Shown one piece after another: positions 49,122 through 58,798 of a DNA stretch of 64,000 nt. The DNA is from Pseudomonas sp. GOM6 (GTDB taxonomy: Bacteria > Pseudomonadota > Gammaproteobacteria > Pseudomonadales > Pseudomonadaceae), in NCBI RefSeq assembly GCF_029537485.1, contig NZ_JARPUS010000011.1:62001-126000 (forward strand), in the 5' to 3' direction. Numbering within the stretch: position 1 is the stretch's first letter; every line of letters begins with the position of its first letter. The translations under genes were made by a program, and so were the position numbers. The notes under the pieces are model-generated. The model worked only from the letters and a program-made list of their open reading frames with translations, was not told where the DNA came from and did not search any database.

Positions 49122-51383
49122 ATGAGCGACACCCTCGACCTGAGCCTGGAAGGCGTCGAACGCCGGTCCCTGGCCGATTTCACCGAGCAGGCGTACCTGA
49201 ACTACTCCATGTACGTGATCATGGACCGCGCCCTGCCGCATATCGGCGACGGCTTGAAGCCCGTGCAACGGCGCATCGTCTATGCCATGAGCGAACTGGG
49301 TCTGGACGCCGACTCCAAGCACAAGAAGTCGGCGCGTACCGTCGGTGACGTGCTCGGTAAGTACCACCCGCACGGCGACAGCGCCTGCTACGAGGCCATG
49401 GTGCTGATGGCGCAGCCGTTCAGCTACCGCTACACCCTGGTCGACGGCCAGGGCAACTGGGGTGCGCCGGACGATCCCAAGTCCTTCGCCGCCATGCGTT
49501 ATACCGAGGCGCGCCTGTCGCGCTACTCCGAGGTGCTGCTGTCCGAACTGGGCCAGGGCACCGTGGACTGGGTGCCGAACTTCGACGGCACCATGGACGA
49601 GCCGGCGACCCTGCCGGCACGGCTGCCCAACCTCTTGCTCAATGGCACCACCGGTATCGCCGTGGGCATGGCCACCGACGTACCGCCGCACAACCTGCGC
49701 GAAGTGGCGACCGCCTGCGTGCGCCTGCTCGACGAGCCGGGCGCCAGCGTCGAACAGCTGATGGAACACGTGCAGGGCCCGGACTTCCCCACCGAGGCGG
49801 AAATCATCACCCCGCGCAGTGATCTGCTGAAGATCTACCAGACCGGCCGTGGCTCGGTGCGCATGCGTGCCGTGTATCGCGTCGAAGACGGCGACATCGT
49901 GGTCACCGCCCTGCCGCACCAGGTCTCCGGCTCCAAGGTGCTGGAGCAGATCGCCGCGCAGATGCAGGCCAAGAAGCTGCCGATGGTCGCCGACCTGCGC
50001 GACGAGTCGGACCACGAGAACCCCTGCCGCATCGTCATCATCCCGCGCTCCAACCGCGTGGATGCCGACGAGCTGATGACCCACCTGTTCGCCACTACCG
50101 ATCTGGAGTCGAGCTACCGGGTCAACACCAACGTCATCGGTCTGGACGGCAAGCCGGCGGTAAAAGACCTGCGCACCCTGCTGACCGAATGGCTGCAGTA
50201 CCGCGTCGGCACCGTGCGACGGCGCCTGCAGTTCCGCCTGGACAAGGTGGAGAAGCGCCTGCACCTGTTGGAAGGCTTGCTCATCGCCTTTCTCAACATC
50301 GACGAAGTGATCCGTATCATCCGCACCGAGGATCAGCCCAAGCCGGTGCTGATGGCCACCTTCGGTCTAACCGAGATCCAGGCCGACTACATCCTCGACA
50401 CCCGCCTGCGTCAGCTGGCGCGTCTGGAAGAGATGAAGATCCGTGGCGAGCAGGACGAGCTGGCCAAGGAACGCGACAAGCTGCTGGCCCTGCTCGGCAG
50501 CGACACCAAGCTGAAGAAGCTGGTGCGCAGCGAAATCCTCGCCGACGCCGAGAAGTACGGCGACGACCGTCGCTCGCCGATCATCGAGCGTGCCGAGGCC
50601 AAGGCCCTGTCGGAAACCGAGCTGATGCCGACCGAACCGGTCACCGTGGTGCTCTCGGAGAAAGGCTGGGTGCGCTGCGCCAAGGGCCACGACATCGACG
50701 CGACGGGGCTTTCCTATAAGGCTGGCGACGGCTTCAAGACCGCCGCGCCGGGTCGCTCGAATCAGTACGCGGTGTTTATCGACTCCACCGGGCGCAGCTA
50801 TTCGCTGGCGGCCCACAGTCTGCCGTCAGCCCGCGGCCAGGGCGAGCCGCTGACCGGCCGCCTGACCCCGCCACCGGGTGCGACCTTCGACTGCGTGCTG
50901 CTGCCGGACGACAGCGCCCTGTACGTGATCGCCTCCGACGCCGGCTACGGCTTCGTGGTCAAGGGCGAAGACCTGCAGGCCAAGAACAAGGCCGGCAAGG
51001 CCCTGCTGACCCTGCCCAACGGCTCACTGGTCGTGCCGCCCAAACCGGTGGCCAATCTGGAAGACAACTGGCTGGCCGCAGTGACCACCGAGGGCCGCCT
51101 GCTGCTGTTCCCGGTGCGCGACCTGCCGCAACTGGGCAAAGGCAAGGGCAACAAGATCATCGGCATCCCCGGCGAGCGCGTGGCCAGCCGCGAGGAATAC
51201 CTCACCGACCTGGCCGTGCTGCCGTCTGGCGCCGCGCTGGTGTTGCAGGCCGGCAAACGCACCCTGACGCTGAAGGCCGACGACCTGGAGCACTACAAGG
51301 GCGAGCGCGGGCGGCGTGGCAACAAGCTGCCGCGCGGCTTCCAGCGGGTCGACTCGCTGCTGGTCGAGCCAGCCTCGAGCTGA
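49122..51383 (+). CDS. parC: DNA topoisomerase IV subunit A
   Basis: This is the 753-residue DNA-cleaving subunit of topoisomerase IV. The active-site tyrosine is Y127 in [14 protein letters not shown]. The quinolone-resistance region reads [13 protein letters not shown] with S87 and E91, the wild-type, fluoroquinolone-susceptible residues in P. aeruginosa numbering. The C-terminal part has five to six beta-pinwheel blades (from about residue 500). It is followed by a terminator and a REP-like element. Confidence 0.97.
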   Translation: MSDTLDLSLEGVERRSLADFTEQAYLNYSMYVIMDRALPHIGDGLKPVQRRIVYAMSELGLDADSKHKKSARTVGDVLGKYHPHGDSACYEAMVLMAQPFSYRYTLVDGQGNWGAPDDPKSFAAMRYTEARLSRYSEVLLSELGQGTVDWVPNFDGTMDEPATLPARLPNLLLNGTTGIAVGMATDVPPHNLREVATACVRLLDEPGASVEQLMEHVQGPDFPTEAEIITPRSDLLKIYQTGRGSVRMRAVYRVEDGDIVVTALPHQVSGSKVLEQIAAQMQAKKLPMVADLRDESDHENPCRIVIIPRSNRVDADELMTHLFATTDLESSYRVNTNVIGLDGKPAVKDLRTLLTEWLQYRVGTVRRRLQFRLDKVEKRLHLLEGLLIAFLNIDEVIRIIRTEDQPKPVLMATFGLTEIQADYILDTRLRQLARLEEMKIRGEQDELAKERDKLLALLGSDTKLKKLVRSEILADAEKYGDDRRSPIIERAEAKALSETELMPTEPVTVVLSEKGWVRCAKGHDIDATGLSYKAGDGFKTAAPGRSNQYAVFIDSTGRSYSLAAHSLPSARGQGEPLTGRLTPPPGATFDCVLLPDDSALYVIASDAGYGFVVKGEDLQAKNKAGKALLTLPNGSLVVPPKPVANLEDNWLAAVTTEGRLLLFPVRDLPQLGKGKGNKIIGIPGERVASREEYLTDLAVLPSGAALVLQAGKRTLTLKADDLEHYKGERGRRGNKLPRGFQRVDSLLVEPASS

Positions 51384-51399
51384 CGGCCAGCGGAAATCC

Positions 51400-51428
51400 A
51401 AAAGAGGCGCAGATTGCGCCTCTTTTTT
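51400..51428 (+). terminator. Terminator after parC
   Basis: AAAAGAGGCGCA, GAT and TGCGCCTCTTTTTT form a strong stem with a T-run 17 bases after the parC stop. Confidence 0.88.
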
Positions 51429-51449
51429 GCCCCATATCCCAAGACCGGC

Positions 51450-51512
51450 GTGGGAGCGACTTCAATCGCGATGCTTTGCCGTTGCCCCAATCGCGGCTAA
51501 AGCCACTCCCAC
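51450..51512. repeat. REP-like element (GTGGGAGCGACTT type)
   Basis: The arm GTGGGAGCGACTTCAATCGC (51450-) is imperfectly complementary to the arm at 51491-51512, which ends AAAGCCACTCCCAC. This is the GTGGGAGC type of Pseudomonas REP in an inverted pair. It lies in the 258-base gap between parC and the lipoprotein gene, which otherwise has only the terminator. Confidence 0.82.
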
Positions 51513-51641
51513 ACACACGCAGGCCCGCACCAAACACCGCAGCCGAGCGCTTCGGGCTGGAGTCTCGACGCGGTTTGGCGGATGATACGCGGCCGCCTCG
51601 CACTCGTTCTTCGGCCGCTCACTTCGGCCCAGGATAAACAG

Positions 51642-52349
51642 ATGAAACCTCTGCGCCTCGCTTTCGTACTGCTGCTGACCGGCATGATCGGCCTGGTCGG
51701 CTGTACGGCGCACCAGCCTGTACCGCTCTATCAGCTGGATAACGCCAACGTCGGCGTGCCCACCCAGGAACAGGGCCTGGCCGTCCTGCTCGGCCCGGTC
51801 TCCATCGCCGACTACCTGCAGCGCGAAGCCCTCCTGCAGCGCCAGCTCGACGGCAGCCTGCTGGCCGCCGACAACGCCCGCTGGGCCGGCAGCCTGGCCG
51901 CCGATATCGACCAGCTGCTGCTGCGCCAGCTGGCCTGGCGCCTGGACAGCCAACGTACCGTCCTGGCCCCCGCCACGGGCGAGTTCAAGCCCGAAGTGCA
52001 GGTACTGCTGAGCATCATCCGCCTGGATTCCGGCCCGGCCCAACCGGCCATTCTGGAAGCCCAGTGGCGCCTGCTGGACAAAGCCGGCAACCTGCGCGAC
52101 AGCCGCCTGCTGCGCCTGGAAGAAAGCCACAGCGGCACCCCGGCCGATCAGGTGCAGGCGCAGAGCCGCCTGCTGCGTCAGCTGGTGGCCGACCTGGCCA
52201 AGGCCATCGAGCCACTGCGCAACCAGCCGGTGGCCGAAGCGAGCAAGCCTGCCCCCGCACCACAGCGCCCGGCCAAGCCGCAAACGCCGCAGCCGCAATT
52301 CCCGATCATCGGGCCGACCCGCAGCAACGGCGACGTGCTACGTTTCTGA
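51642..52349 (+). CDS. PqiC-like lipoprotein (ABC-type transport auxiliary, DUF330)
   Basis: This 235-residue predicted lipoprotein starts MKPLRLAFVLLLTG, with a lipobox LVGC at Cys 21. The body, YQLDN near residue 30, GPVSIADYLQREALLQR and SRLLRQLVADLAKAI, fits the PqiC/DUF330 group of outer-membrane-associated transport auxiliary lipoproteins. The C-terminal 45 residues are proline- and alanine-rich. No pqiAB or MCE genes lie next to it in this window, so its partner is unknown. An earlier start at 51582 lies in REP-proximal DNA and is rejected. Confidence 0.72.
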   Translation: MKPLRLAFVLLLTGMIGLVGCTAHQPVPLYQLDNANVGVPTQEQGLAVLLGPVSIADYLQREALLQRQLDGSLLAADNARWAGSLAADIDQLLLRQLAWRLDSQRTVLAPATGEFKPEVQVLLSIIRLDSGPAQPAILEAQWRLLDKAGNLRDSRLLRLEESHSGTPADQVQAQSRLLRQLVADLAKAIEPLRNQPVAEASKPAPAPQRPAKPQTPQPQFPIIGPTRSNGDVLRF

Positions 52350-52404
52350 CCCAGACCTTGGTCGTCTGGTCAGCTTCCGCGCAGACGACTAAGCTGCCGC
52401 CCCC

Positions 52405-53175
52405 ATGACCCTGATCGATATTTTCCTGCTGGCCCTGGCCGGCTGCGCGGCGGGCGGTATGAATGCCCTGGCCGGCGGCGGCACCTTCTTCTCCTTCCCG
52501 GCGCTGCTGGCCACCGGCCTGCCGCCGGTCACCGCCAATGCCACCAATGCCGTGGCCCTGTGGCCGGCCAGCATCGCCAGTGCCTGGGCTGCCCGCGCCT
52601 CGCTACGCCCACTCGGGCGCTACCTGTTGCCGTTGCTGCTGGCCGGGCTGCTTGGTGGCCTGGGCGGTGGTCTGCTGTTGCTGGTCGGCGGCGACACGGT
52701 GTTCCGCGTGCTGATTCCCTGGCTGCTGCTGGCCGCTACCGCGCTGTTCGCCGCCAGCCCCTGGCTCGCCCGCGCCCTGGCCGCCCGTCGCCGCGAGGCG
52801 GCACAGCCGCCACACACACCGCTGTCACTGGCGGCCCATGCCGGGGTATCGGTGTACGGCGGCTACTTCGGCGCCGGCATGGGCATCCTGCAGCTGGCCG
52901 CCTTCTCCATCGAGGGCCATCCACTGGCTCGCGCCAATGCCCTGAAAAACCTGATTTCCGCGGTGATCTACAGCGTCGCCAGCCTGACCTTCATCCTCGC
53001 CGGACGCGTCAGCTGGGCCGAGTTGCTGGTGCTACTGGCCGGCGCCACCGCGGGCGGCTATGCCGGTGGCGCCCTCGGCGAGCACTTGCCACCGCGCCTG
53101 CTGCGCGCCCTGGTACTGCTGGTCGGCAGCGGCATGACGCTGTACTACTTCCACGCCACCTACTTCGCCGCCTGA
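52405..53175 (+). CDS. TauE/SafE-family membrane permease
   Basis: This 256-residue integral membrane protein has about eight hydrophobic helices and the TauE/SafE signature GGGTFFSFPALLATGLPPVTANATN near residues 25-50, repeated as FSIEGHPLARANALKN near residue 175. The family exports sulfite, sulfoacetate or other organosulfur anions, but the substrate here is not indicated. No sulfur genes are adjacent. It lies 66 bases upstream of xseB. Confidence 0.88.
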   Translation: MTLIDIFLLALAGCAAGGMNALAGGGTFFSFPALLATGLPPVTANATNAVALWPASIASAWAARASLRPLGRYLLPLLLAGLLGGLGGGLLLLVGGDTVFRVLIPWLLLAATALFAASPWLARALAARRREAAQPPHTPLSLAAHAGVSVYGGYFGAGMGILQLAAFSIEGHPLARANALKNLISAVIYSVASLTFILAGRVSWAELLVLLAGATAGGYAGGALGEHLPPRLLRALVLLVGSGMTLYYFHATYFAA

Positions 53176-53241
53176 TTTGCCCCACCGGGCGTGGCCTGCT
53201 AGTGTCGCGCCCGTTCCGAACCTGCTACCGAGACCCACGCC

Positions 53242-53481
53242 ATGGCCCGCAAGAAAGCCGCCGACTTCGAAACCTCCCTCGCCGAGCTACAAACGCTGGT
53301 CGAGCGCCTGGAAAGCGGCGAGCTGTCCCTGGAAGACTCCCTCGGTGCTTTCGAACAAGGCATCCGCCTGACCCGCGACTGCCAGGCTGCCCTGGCCCAA
53401 GCCGAGCAGAAGGTACAGATCCTCCTGGAGCGCGACGGCGAATTGGAAGAGGCACCCTTCGACGCGGACCAGCAGGCATGA
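53242..53481 (+). CDS. xseB: Exodeoxyribonuclease VII small subunit
   Basis: This 79-residue protein starts [43 protein letters not shown], the XseB coiled-coil signature. It binds XseA to form the single-strand-specific exonuclease VII. The stop overlaps the ispA start by four bases (ATGA), the normal xseB-ispA coupling. Confidence 0.95.
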   Translation: MARKKAADFETSLAELQTLVERLESGELSLEDSLGAFEQGIRLTRDCQAALAQAEQKVQILLERDGELEEAPFDADQQA

Positions 53482-54365
53482 TCGGCGAATACCAGCAGCG
53501 CTGCGCCGCCCGTGTCGACGCCGCACTGGCAGAGCTGTTCGAACCACCCCGCCCCGAGCTGGCCCGTCTGTACCAGGCCATGCGCTACAGCGTGGTGAAT
53601 GGCGGCAAGCGGGTGCGCCCATTGCTGGTCTACGCCGCGTGCGAGGCGCTGGAAGGTGATCTGGCTCAGGCTGACGGTGCCGCCTGCGCGGTCGAGCTGA
53701 TCCATGCCTATTCCCTGGTGCATGACGACCTGCCGGCCATGGACGACGATGACCTGCGCCGCGGCCAGCCGACCACCCACAAGGCCTTTGACGAAGCCTG
53801 CGCGATCCTCGCCGGCGACGCCCTGCAGGCGCTGGCCTTCGAAGCCCTGGCCGATGCCCGGCGCAACCCGCGCGATGCCGACCTGCGCCTGTCCATGGTG
53901 CTCGGCCTGGCCCGTGCCGCTGGCGCGGCGGGCATGGTCGGCGGCCAGGCCATCGATCTCGAATCGGTGGGCAAGCAGATCGACCAGCAGGCCCTGAAAA
54001 CCATGCACCGGCACAAGACCGGCGCCCTGATCGAAGCCAGCGTGCACCTCGGCGCCCTGGCCAGCGGCAATGCCGACGACACGGCGCTGCGCTCGCTGCA
54101 ACACTACGCCCGTGCCATCGGCCTGGCGTTCCAGGTGCAGGACGACATCCTCGACGTGGAAAGCGACACCGCCACCCTGGGCAAGACCCAGGGCAAGGAC
54201 GAGGCCAACCACAAGCCCACCTACCCCGCCCTGCTCGGCCTCGACGCGGCCAAGGCCTACGCCCTGGAGTTGCGCGACCAGGCCCTGCACGCCCTGCGCC
54301 TGTTCGGCGACAGCGCCGAGCCGCTGCGCGAGCTGGCCCGTTACATCGTTGAGCGTCGCCACTAA
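53478..54365 (+). CDS. ispA: Farnesyl diphosphate synthase
   Basis: This 295-residue prenyltransferase makes farnesyl diphosphate from IPP and DMAPP. The first aspartate-rich motif is D83-D84-x4-D89-D90 ([12 protein letters not shown]), and the second is QDDILDVE, near residue 225. K44 and R45 (GGKRVRPLL) bind IPP. The start is fixed by the ATGA overlap with xseB. In P. aeruginosa dxs follows directly; here two unrelated genes come first. Confidence 0.95.
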   Translation: MIGEYQQRCAARVDAALAELFEPPRPELARLYQAMRYSVVNGGKRVRPLLVYAACEALEGDLAQADGAACAVELIHAYSLVHDDLPAMDDDDLRRGQPTTHKAFDEACAILAGDALQALAFEALADARRNPRDADLRLSMVLGLARAAGAAGMVGGQAIDLESVGKQIDQQALKTMHRHKTGALIEASVHLGALASGNADDTALRSLQHYARAIGLAFQVQDDILDVESDTATLGKTQGKDEANHKPTYPALLGLDAAKAYALELRDQALHALRLFGDSAEPLRELARYIVERRH

Positions 54366-54484
54366 GCGCCGTCACCATCACTCGCATCAATACCTTGCCT
54401 TTCGCCTGATCAGGCTTGCTTTACCCTCGCCGCCCGGCGCCTAAGATGGCTCGATTACAAGAACCAGACTGGAGCCGGCTGGCC

Positions 54485-57400
54485 ATGCCTTTCACCTCAT
54501 TGCTGATCGCCAATCGCGGCGAGATCGCCATCCGCATTGCCCAGGCCTGTGCCGACCTCGGCATCCACTCGGTCGCCGTGTTCGCCGAAGACGACGGCGC
54601 CAGCCTGCACACGCGCAAGGCCGATCTGGCCGTAGCGCTCAAGGGCCGTAGCGTGCCGGCCTATCTGGACATGGATCAGCTAATCGCCATCGCCCGCGAG
54701 CAGGGCTGCACGGCAATTCACCCCGGCTACGGCTTTCTCGCCGAGAACGCCGAGTTCGCCCGTCGCTGCCAGGCCGCCGGGCTGACCTTTGTCGGCCCAG
54801 CGCCCGAGGTGCTGGAACTGTTCGGCGACAAGGCCGCCGCCCGCGCCCTGGCCGAACGCTGCGGCGCGCCGCTGGTGGCCGGGCTCAATCACGCCGTCAG
54901 CCTGGACGAGGCGCAGGCCTTCTTCGCCGCACACGGCCCACTGATGCTCAAGGCCCTGGCCGGCGGCGGCGGGCGCGGCATGCGCGCGGTCAGCGAGGCT
55001 GACGCGCTTACCGAGGCCTACGCCCGCTGCCAGTCGGAGGCGCAGACAGCTTTCGGCAATGGCGCGCTGTATGTCGAACAGCTGGTGCAGGAGGCCCGCC
55101 ACATCGAGGTGCAGGTGCTCGGCGATGGCAGCGGCGCGGTCAGCCACCTGTGGGAGCGCGACTGCAGCCTGCAGCGGCGTAACCAGAAGCTGATCGAGAT
55201 CGCCCCCAGCCCCGACCTCGATGCAGGCATTCGCGAGGCCATCATCTCCTGCGCCCTGCAACTGGCCAGCGAAGTGAAGTACCAGGGCATCGGCACCTTC
55301 GAGTTCCTCCTGGCCGGCGAACGCTTCTACTTCATGGAAGCCAACCCGCGGGTGCAGGTGGAGCACACGGTGACCGAGCAGATCACCGGCGTCGACCTGC
55401 TGCACACCCAGCTGCACCTGGCCGCCGGCGCCAGCCTCGGCGACCTCGTCCTGCTGCAACCACCGCGGCCACAGGGCTGCGCCATACAGCTGCGCATCAA
55501 CCTGGAAAGCCAGCACGCCGACGGCAGTACCCGTCCGGCCGCCGGCACGCTCAGCGCCTACCAGCCGCCGTCCGGGCCGGGCCTGCGCGTGGATGGCTAT
55601 GGCTACGCCGGCTACCCGGTCAGCCCGGCCTACGACTCGCTGCTGGCCAAGCTGATCGCCAGCGCCAGCGACTACCCCGCCGCCCTGCGCCGCGCCTATC
55701 GCGCGCTGTGCGAGTTCCGCCTCGAAGGCGTGGCCAGCAACGTCCACCTGCTGCAGAACCTGCTGCAGCACGAGGCCGTGCAGAGCAACCGGGTCGACAC
55801 CCGCTTCGTCGAGCGCGAAATGGAAAGCCTGCTGGCGCCACGCCGCGAAGCCCATGCCCATCGTTACTTCAGCGCTGCCGGCCACGACGCCGGCGCCCGC
55901 CAGCAGCAGGTCGAGGCCCCGCCCGGCAGCCTGGCGTTGAACACGCCGAGCACCGGCGTGCTGGTCAGCCTGGAGGTCGCGGAAGGCGACAGCGTCGCCG
56001 TCGGCCAGCAGATCGCCGTGCTGGAGGCGATGAAGATGGAGTTCGTGGTGCGCGCCGAGTGCAGTGGCATCGTCCGCGCCCTGGCCGCTCAGCCGGGCGA
56101 TGCGCTGGGCGAAGGCCAGGCGCTGCTGTTTATCGAGCCGGGCGAGGTCAACGGCGACGGCCAACAGGACGAGCAGGCCCTCGACCTCGACCACATCCGC
56201 GCCGACCTGGCCGAAGTGCTGGAGCGCCACGCCCTGCTCAGCGACGCGAGGCGCCCGGCCGCCGTGGCCAAGCGCCGCAAGACCGGCCAGCGCACCGTGC
56301 GTGAAAATCTGGCGGACCTGCTGGATGCCGACAGCTTCATCGAATACGGCGCCATGGCCCTGGCCGCCCAGCGCCGCCGGCGCTCGGCCGAGGAGCTGCT
56401 GGAACTGAGCCCGGCCGATGGTCTGGTGGCGGGCATCGGCACGGTCAATGCCGCGCAGTTCGGCAGCCAGCCAGCACGCTGCATGGCCATCGCCTACGAC
56501 TACACGGTGTTCGCTGGCACCCAGGGCGTGATGAACCACAAGAAGACCGACCGCATGCTCAGCCTGGCCGAACAGTGGCGCCTGCCGGTGGTGCTGTTCG
56601 CCGAAGGCGGCGGCGGCCGGCCGGGCGATACCGACTTCGTCGGTGTGGCCGGGCTGGACTGCCACACCTTTATCGGCATGGCCAAGCTGTCCGGCCTGGT
56701 CCCTACCGTAGGGATAGTCTCCGGCCGCTGCTTCGCCGGCAACGCCGCGCTGCTCGGCTGCTGCGACGTGATCATCGCCGCCCAGGACGCGACCATCGGC
56801 ATGGCCGGGCCGGCGATGATCGAAGGCGGTGGTCTGGGCAGCTACAGACCGGAAGAAGTCGGCCCCAGCGCCGTGCAGGGCCCCAACGGGGTGATCGACA
56901 TTCTGGTGGAGAACGAGGCCGAGGCCGTCGCTGCCGCCAAACAGTACCTGAGTTACTTCCAGGGCCCACTGGCCGACTGGCAATGCGCGGACCAGCGCGC
57001 ACTGCGCCACCTGATCCCGGAAAACCGCCTGCGCGTCTACGACATCCGCCAGGTGATCGCCGCCCTGGCCGACGAGGGCAGCGTGCTGGAGCTGCGCCGC
57101 CAGTTCGCGCCGGGGCTGATCACCGCTTTCATCCGCATCGAAGGCAAGCCCTTCGGCCTGATCGCCAACAACCCCGCGCACCTGGGTGGCGCCATCGACG
57201 CGGTGGCGGGCGACAAGGCCGCACGCTTCATGCAGCTGTGCGATGCCTTCGACATCCCCATGGTCTCGCTGTGCGACACCCCCGGCTTCATGGTCGGCCC
57301 CGACGCGGAGAAGCAGGGCACGGTGCGCCACGTGTCGCGCATGTTCGTCGCCGCCGCCAGCCTGTCGGTACCCTTCTTCACTCTGGTGCTGCGCAAGGGC

Positions 57401-57751
57401 TACGGCCTCGGCGCCCAGGCCATGGCCGCCGGCAGCTTTCACTCGCCACTGTTCACCGCGGCCTGGCCCAGTGGCGAGTTCGGCGCCATGGGGCTGGAAG
57501 GCGCGGTGCGCCTGGGCTTCTCCAAGGAGCTGGCGGCGCAGGAGACCGAAGAAGCGCGCCAGGCGCTGTTCGACAAGCTGGTGAGCAAGGCCTACCAGCG
57601 CGGCAAGGGCCTGAACATGGCCAGCTATCTGGAGATCGACGCGGTGATCGACCCGGCCGAGAGCCGCGCCTGGCTGCTGCGCGGCCTCAACGCCACGCCG
57701 CTGCCGCCGGTGCGCAGCGGCAAGAAACGCCCCTTCGTCGACACTTGGTAA
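54485..57751 (+). CDS. Single-chain acyl-CoA carboxylase (BC-BCCP-CT fusion)
   Basis: This 1088-residue protein carries all parts of a biotin-dependent carboxylase. The biotin carboxylase domain (about 1-450) has GYGFLAENAEFARRC, GGGGRGMRAV and EANPRVQVEHTVTEQ. The biotinyl domain has EAMKM with the biotin lysine at K517. The carboxyltransferase region (about 590-1080) has GVMNHKKTDRMLSLAEQW, SGRCFAGNAALLGCCDVIIA and CDTPGFMVGPDAEKQG. Single-chain long-chain acyl-CoA carboxylases of this layout are known. The acyl-CoA used here is unknown. The start at MPFTSLLIANRGE has GGAG ten bases upstream; an earlier ATG at 54446 is possible. Confidence 0.88.
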   Translation: MPFTSLLIANRGEIAIRIAQACADLGIHSVAVFAEDDGASLHTRKADLAVALKGRSVPAYLDMDQLIAIAREQGCTAIHPGYGFLAENAEFARRCQAAGLTFVGPAPEVLELFGDKAAARALAERCGAPLVAGLNHAVSLDEAQAFFAAHGPLMLKALAGGGGRGMRAVSEADALTEAYARCQSEAQTAFGNGALYVEQLVQEARHIEVQVLGDGSGAVSHLWERDCSLQRRNQKLIEIAPSPDLDAGIREAIISCALQLASEVKYQGIGTFEFLLAGERFYFMEANPRVQVEHTVTEQITGVDLLHTQLHLAAGASLGDLVLLQPPRPQGCAIQLRINLESQHADGSTRPAAGTLSAYQPPSGPGLRVDGYGYAGYPVSPAYDSLLAKLIASASDYPAALRRAYRALCEFRLEGVASNVHLLQNLLQHEAVQSNRVDTRFVEREMESLLAPRREAHAHRYFSAAGHDAGARQQQVEAPPGSLALNTPSTGVLVSLEVAEGDSVAVGQQIAVLEAMKMEFVVRAECSGIVRALAAQPGDALGEGQALLFIEPGEVNGDGQQDEQALDLDHIRADLAEVLERHALLSDARRPAAVAKRRKTGQRTVRENLADLLDADSFIEYGAMALAAQRRRRSAEELLELSPADGLVAGIGTVNAAQFGSQPARCMAIAYDYTVFAGTQGVMNHKKTDRMLSLAEQWRLPVVLFAEGGGGRPGDTDFVGVAGLDCHTFIGMAKLSGLVPTVGIVSGRCFAGNAALLGCCDVIIAAQDATIGMAGPAMIEGGGLGSYRPEEVGPSAVQGPNGVIDILVENEAEAVAAAKQYLSYFQGPLADWQCADQRALRHLIPENRLRVYDIRQVIAALADEGSVLELRRQFAPGLITAFIRIEGKPFGLIANNPAHLGGAIDAVAGDKAARFMQLCDAFDIPMVSLCDTPGFMVGPDAEKQGTVRHVSRMFVAAASLSVPFFTLVLRKGYGLGAQAMAAGSFHSPLFTAAWPSGEFGAMGLEGAVRLGFSKELAAQETEEARQALFDKLVSKAYQRGKGLNMASYLEIDAVIDPAESRAWLLRGLNATPLPPVRSGKKRPFVDTW

Positions 57752-57761
57752 GGACACGTCC

Positions 57762-58715
57762 ATGCACGCCATCGAACAGCAAACCCTGCAGGTCAACGGC
57801 ATCCAGCTCAGCGTCCATGCCTGCGGCCCGCGCGACGGCCGCCCGGTGTGGCTACTGCACGGCTTCCCCGAGTGCTGGCATTCCTGGGCGCCACAACTGC
57901 AGGCCCTGGCCGAGGCCGGCTATCGCGCCTTCGCCCCGGAGATGCGCGGCTACGGCGCCAGCAGCGCACCGGCCGAGCCTGAGGCCTATTCGCTGCTGAC
58001 CCTGTGCGCGGACATCCAGGCCGCCATGGATCACTTCGGCCACCAGCGCGTGTGCATGGTCGGCCACGACTGGGGCGCGCCGGTGGCCTGGCACCTGGCC
58101 CTGCTGGAGCCCGCGCGGGTGCAGGTGCTGGCGGCCATGTCGGTGCCCTTCGGCGGACGGCCCAAGCGCCCGGCCATCGAGATCATGCACGAGGCCTATG
58201 CCGGGCGCTTCAACTACATCCTCTACTTCCAGCAGCCGGGCATCGCCGAGGCCGAACTGGACGCCAATATCGAGCGCAGCCTGCGCCTGCTGCTGGCCGA
58301 CCTGGGCGACGCCCTGCTGCAGGACAAACCGGCCGGTGCACGCCTGTTCGACGGCCTCGACGAACATCCCGCCCTGCCGACCTGGTGCAGCGAAGCGCAG
58401 TTCGCCCACTACCGCCAGGCCCTGGCCCGCGGCTTTCGCGGCCCGCTGAACTGGTACCGCAACTTCGAGCGCAGCTGGCAGGAAACCGAACCACTGGCCG
58501 GGTGCCAGGTCGAGCAACCGACCCTGTTCCTGGTCGGCGAACAGGACCCGGTCGCCCGCCTGGAGGCCCATACCCTCAAGCGCATGGCCGAACGCGTGCC
58601 GCGCCTGGAGCAACACCTGCTGAGCGAGTGCGGGCACTGGTTGCAAGGCCAGCAGCCGGGGCGGGTCAACGCCCTGCTGCTGGACTTCCTCGGCCGCCAT
58701 TACCGCGACCAATAG
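57762..58715 (+). CDS. Alpha/beta-hydrolase, epoxide-hydrolase type
   Basis: This 317-residue hydrolase has the epoxide hydrolase features: the oxyanion HGFP (33-36), nucleophilic D103 in GHDWGAP, D262 in GEQDPV and H292 in ECGHWL. The cap domain has [10 protein letters not shown] (near 152) and NWYRN with Y232, which matches the epoxide-activating tyrosine in sEH-type enzymes. It should open epoxides via an aspartyl ester; substrate unknown. It starts 10 bases after the carboxylase gene and is likely in one transcript with it. Confidence 0.86.
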   Translation: MHAIEQQTLQVNGIQLSVHACGPRDGRPVWLLHGFPECWHSWAPQLQALAEAGYRAFAPEMRGYGASSAPAEPEAYSLLTLCADIQAAMDHFGHQRVCMVGHDWGAPVAWHLALLEPARVQVLAAMSVPFGGRPKRPAIEIMHEAYAGRFNYILYFQQPGIAEAELDANIERSLRLLLADLGDALLQDKPAGARLFDGLDEHPALPTWCSEAQFAHYRQALARGFRGPLNWYRNFERSWQETEPLAGCQVEQPTLFLVGEQDPVARLEAHTLKRMAERVPRLEQHLLSECGHWLQGQQPGRVNALLLDFLGRHYRDQ

Positions 58716-58798
58716 CCGCGTCATCGGCGCGAATTGGGCGAGGCACGACGCATCAGGTAAACTGCTGCATCTTTTGCATACCTATAACGATTCGCCTG

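Noticed and set aside
52560..53477. N-terminal extension of ispA through the TauE and xseB genes
   Set aside because: The frame is merely open; the true ispA start is the ATG at 53478 overlapping the xseB stop, and the upstream translation is arginine-rich shadow sequence.
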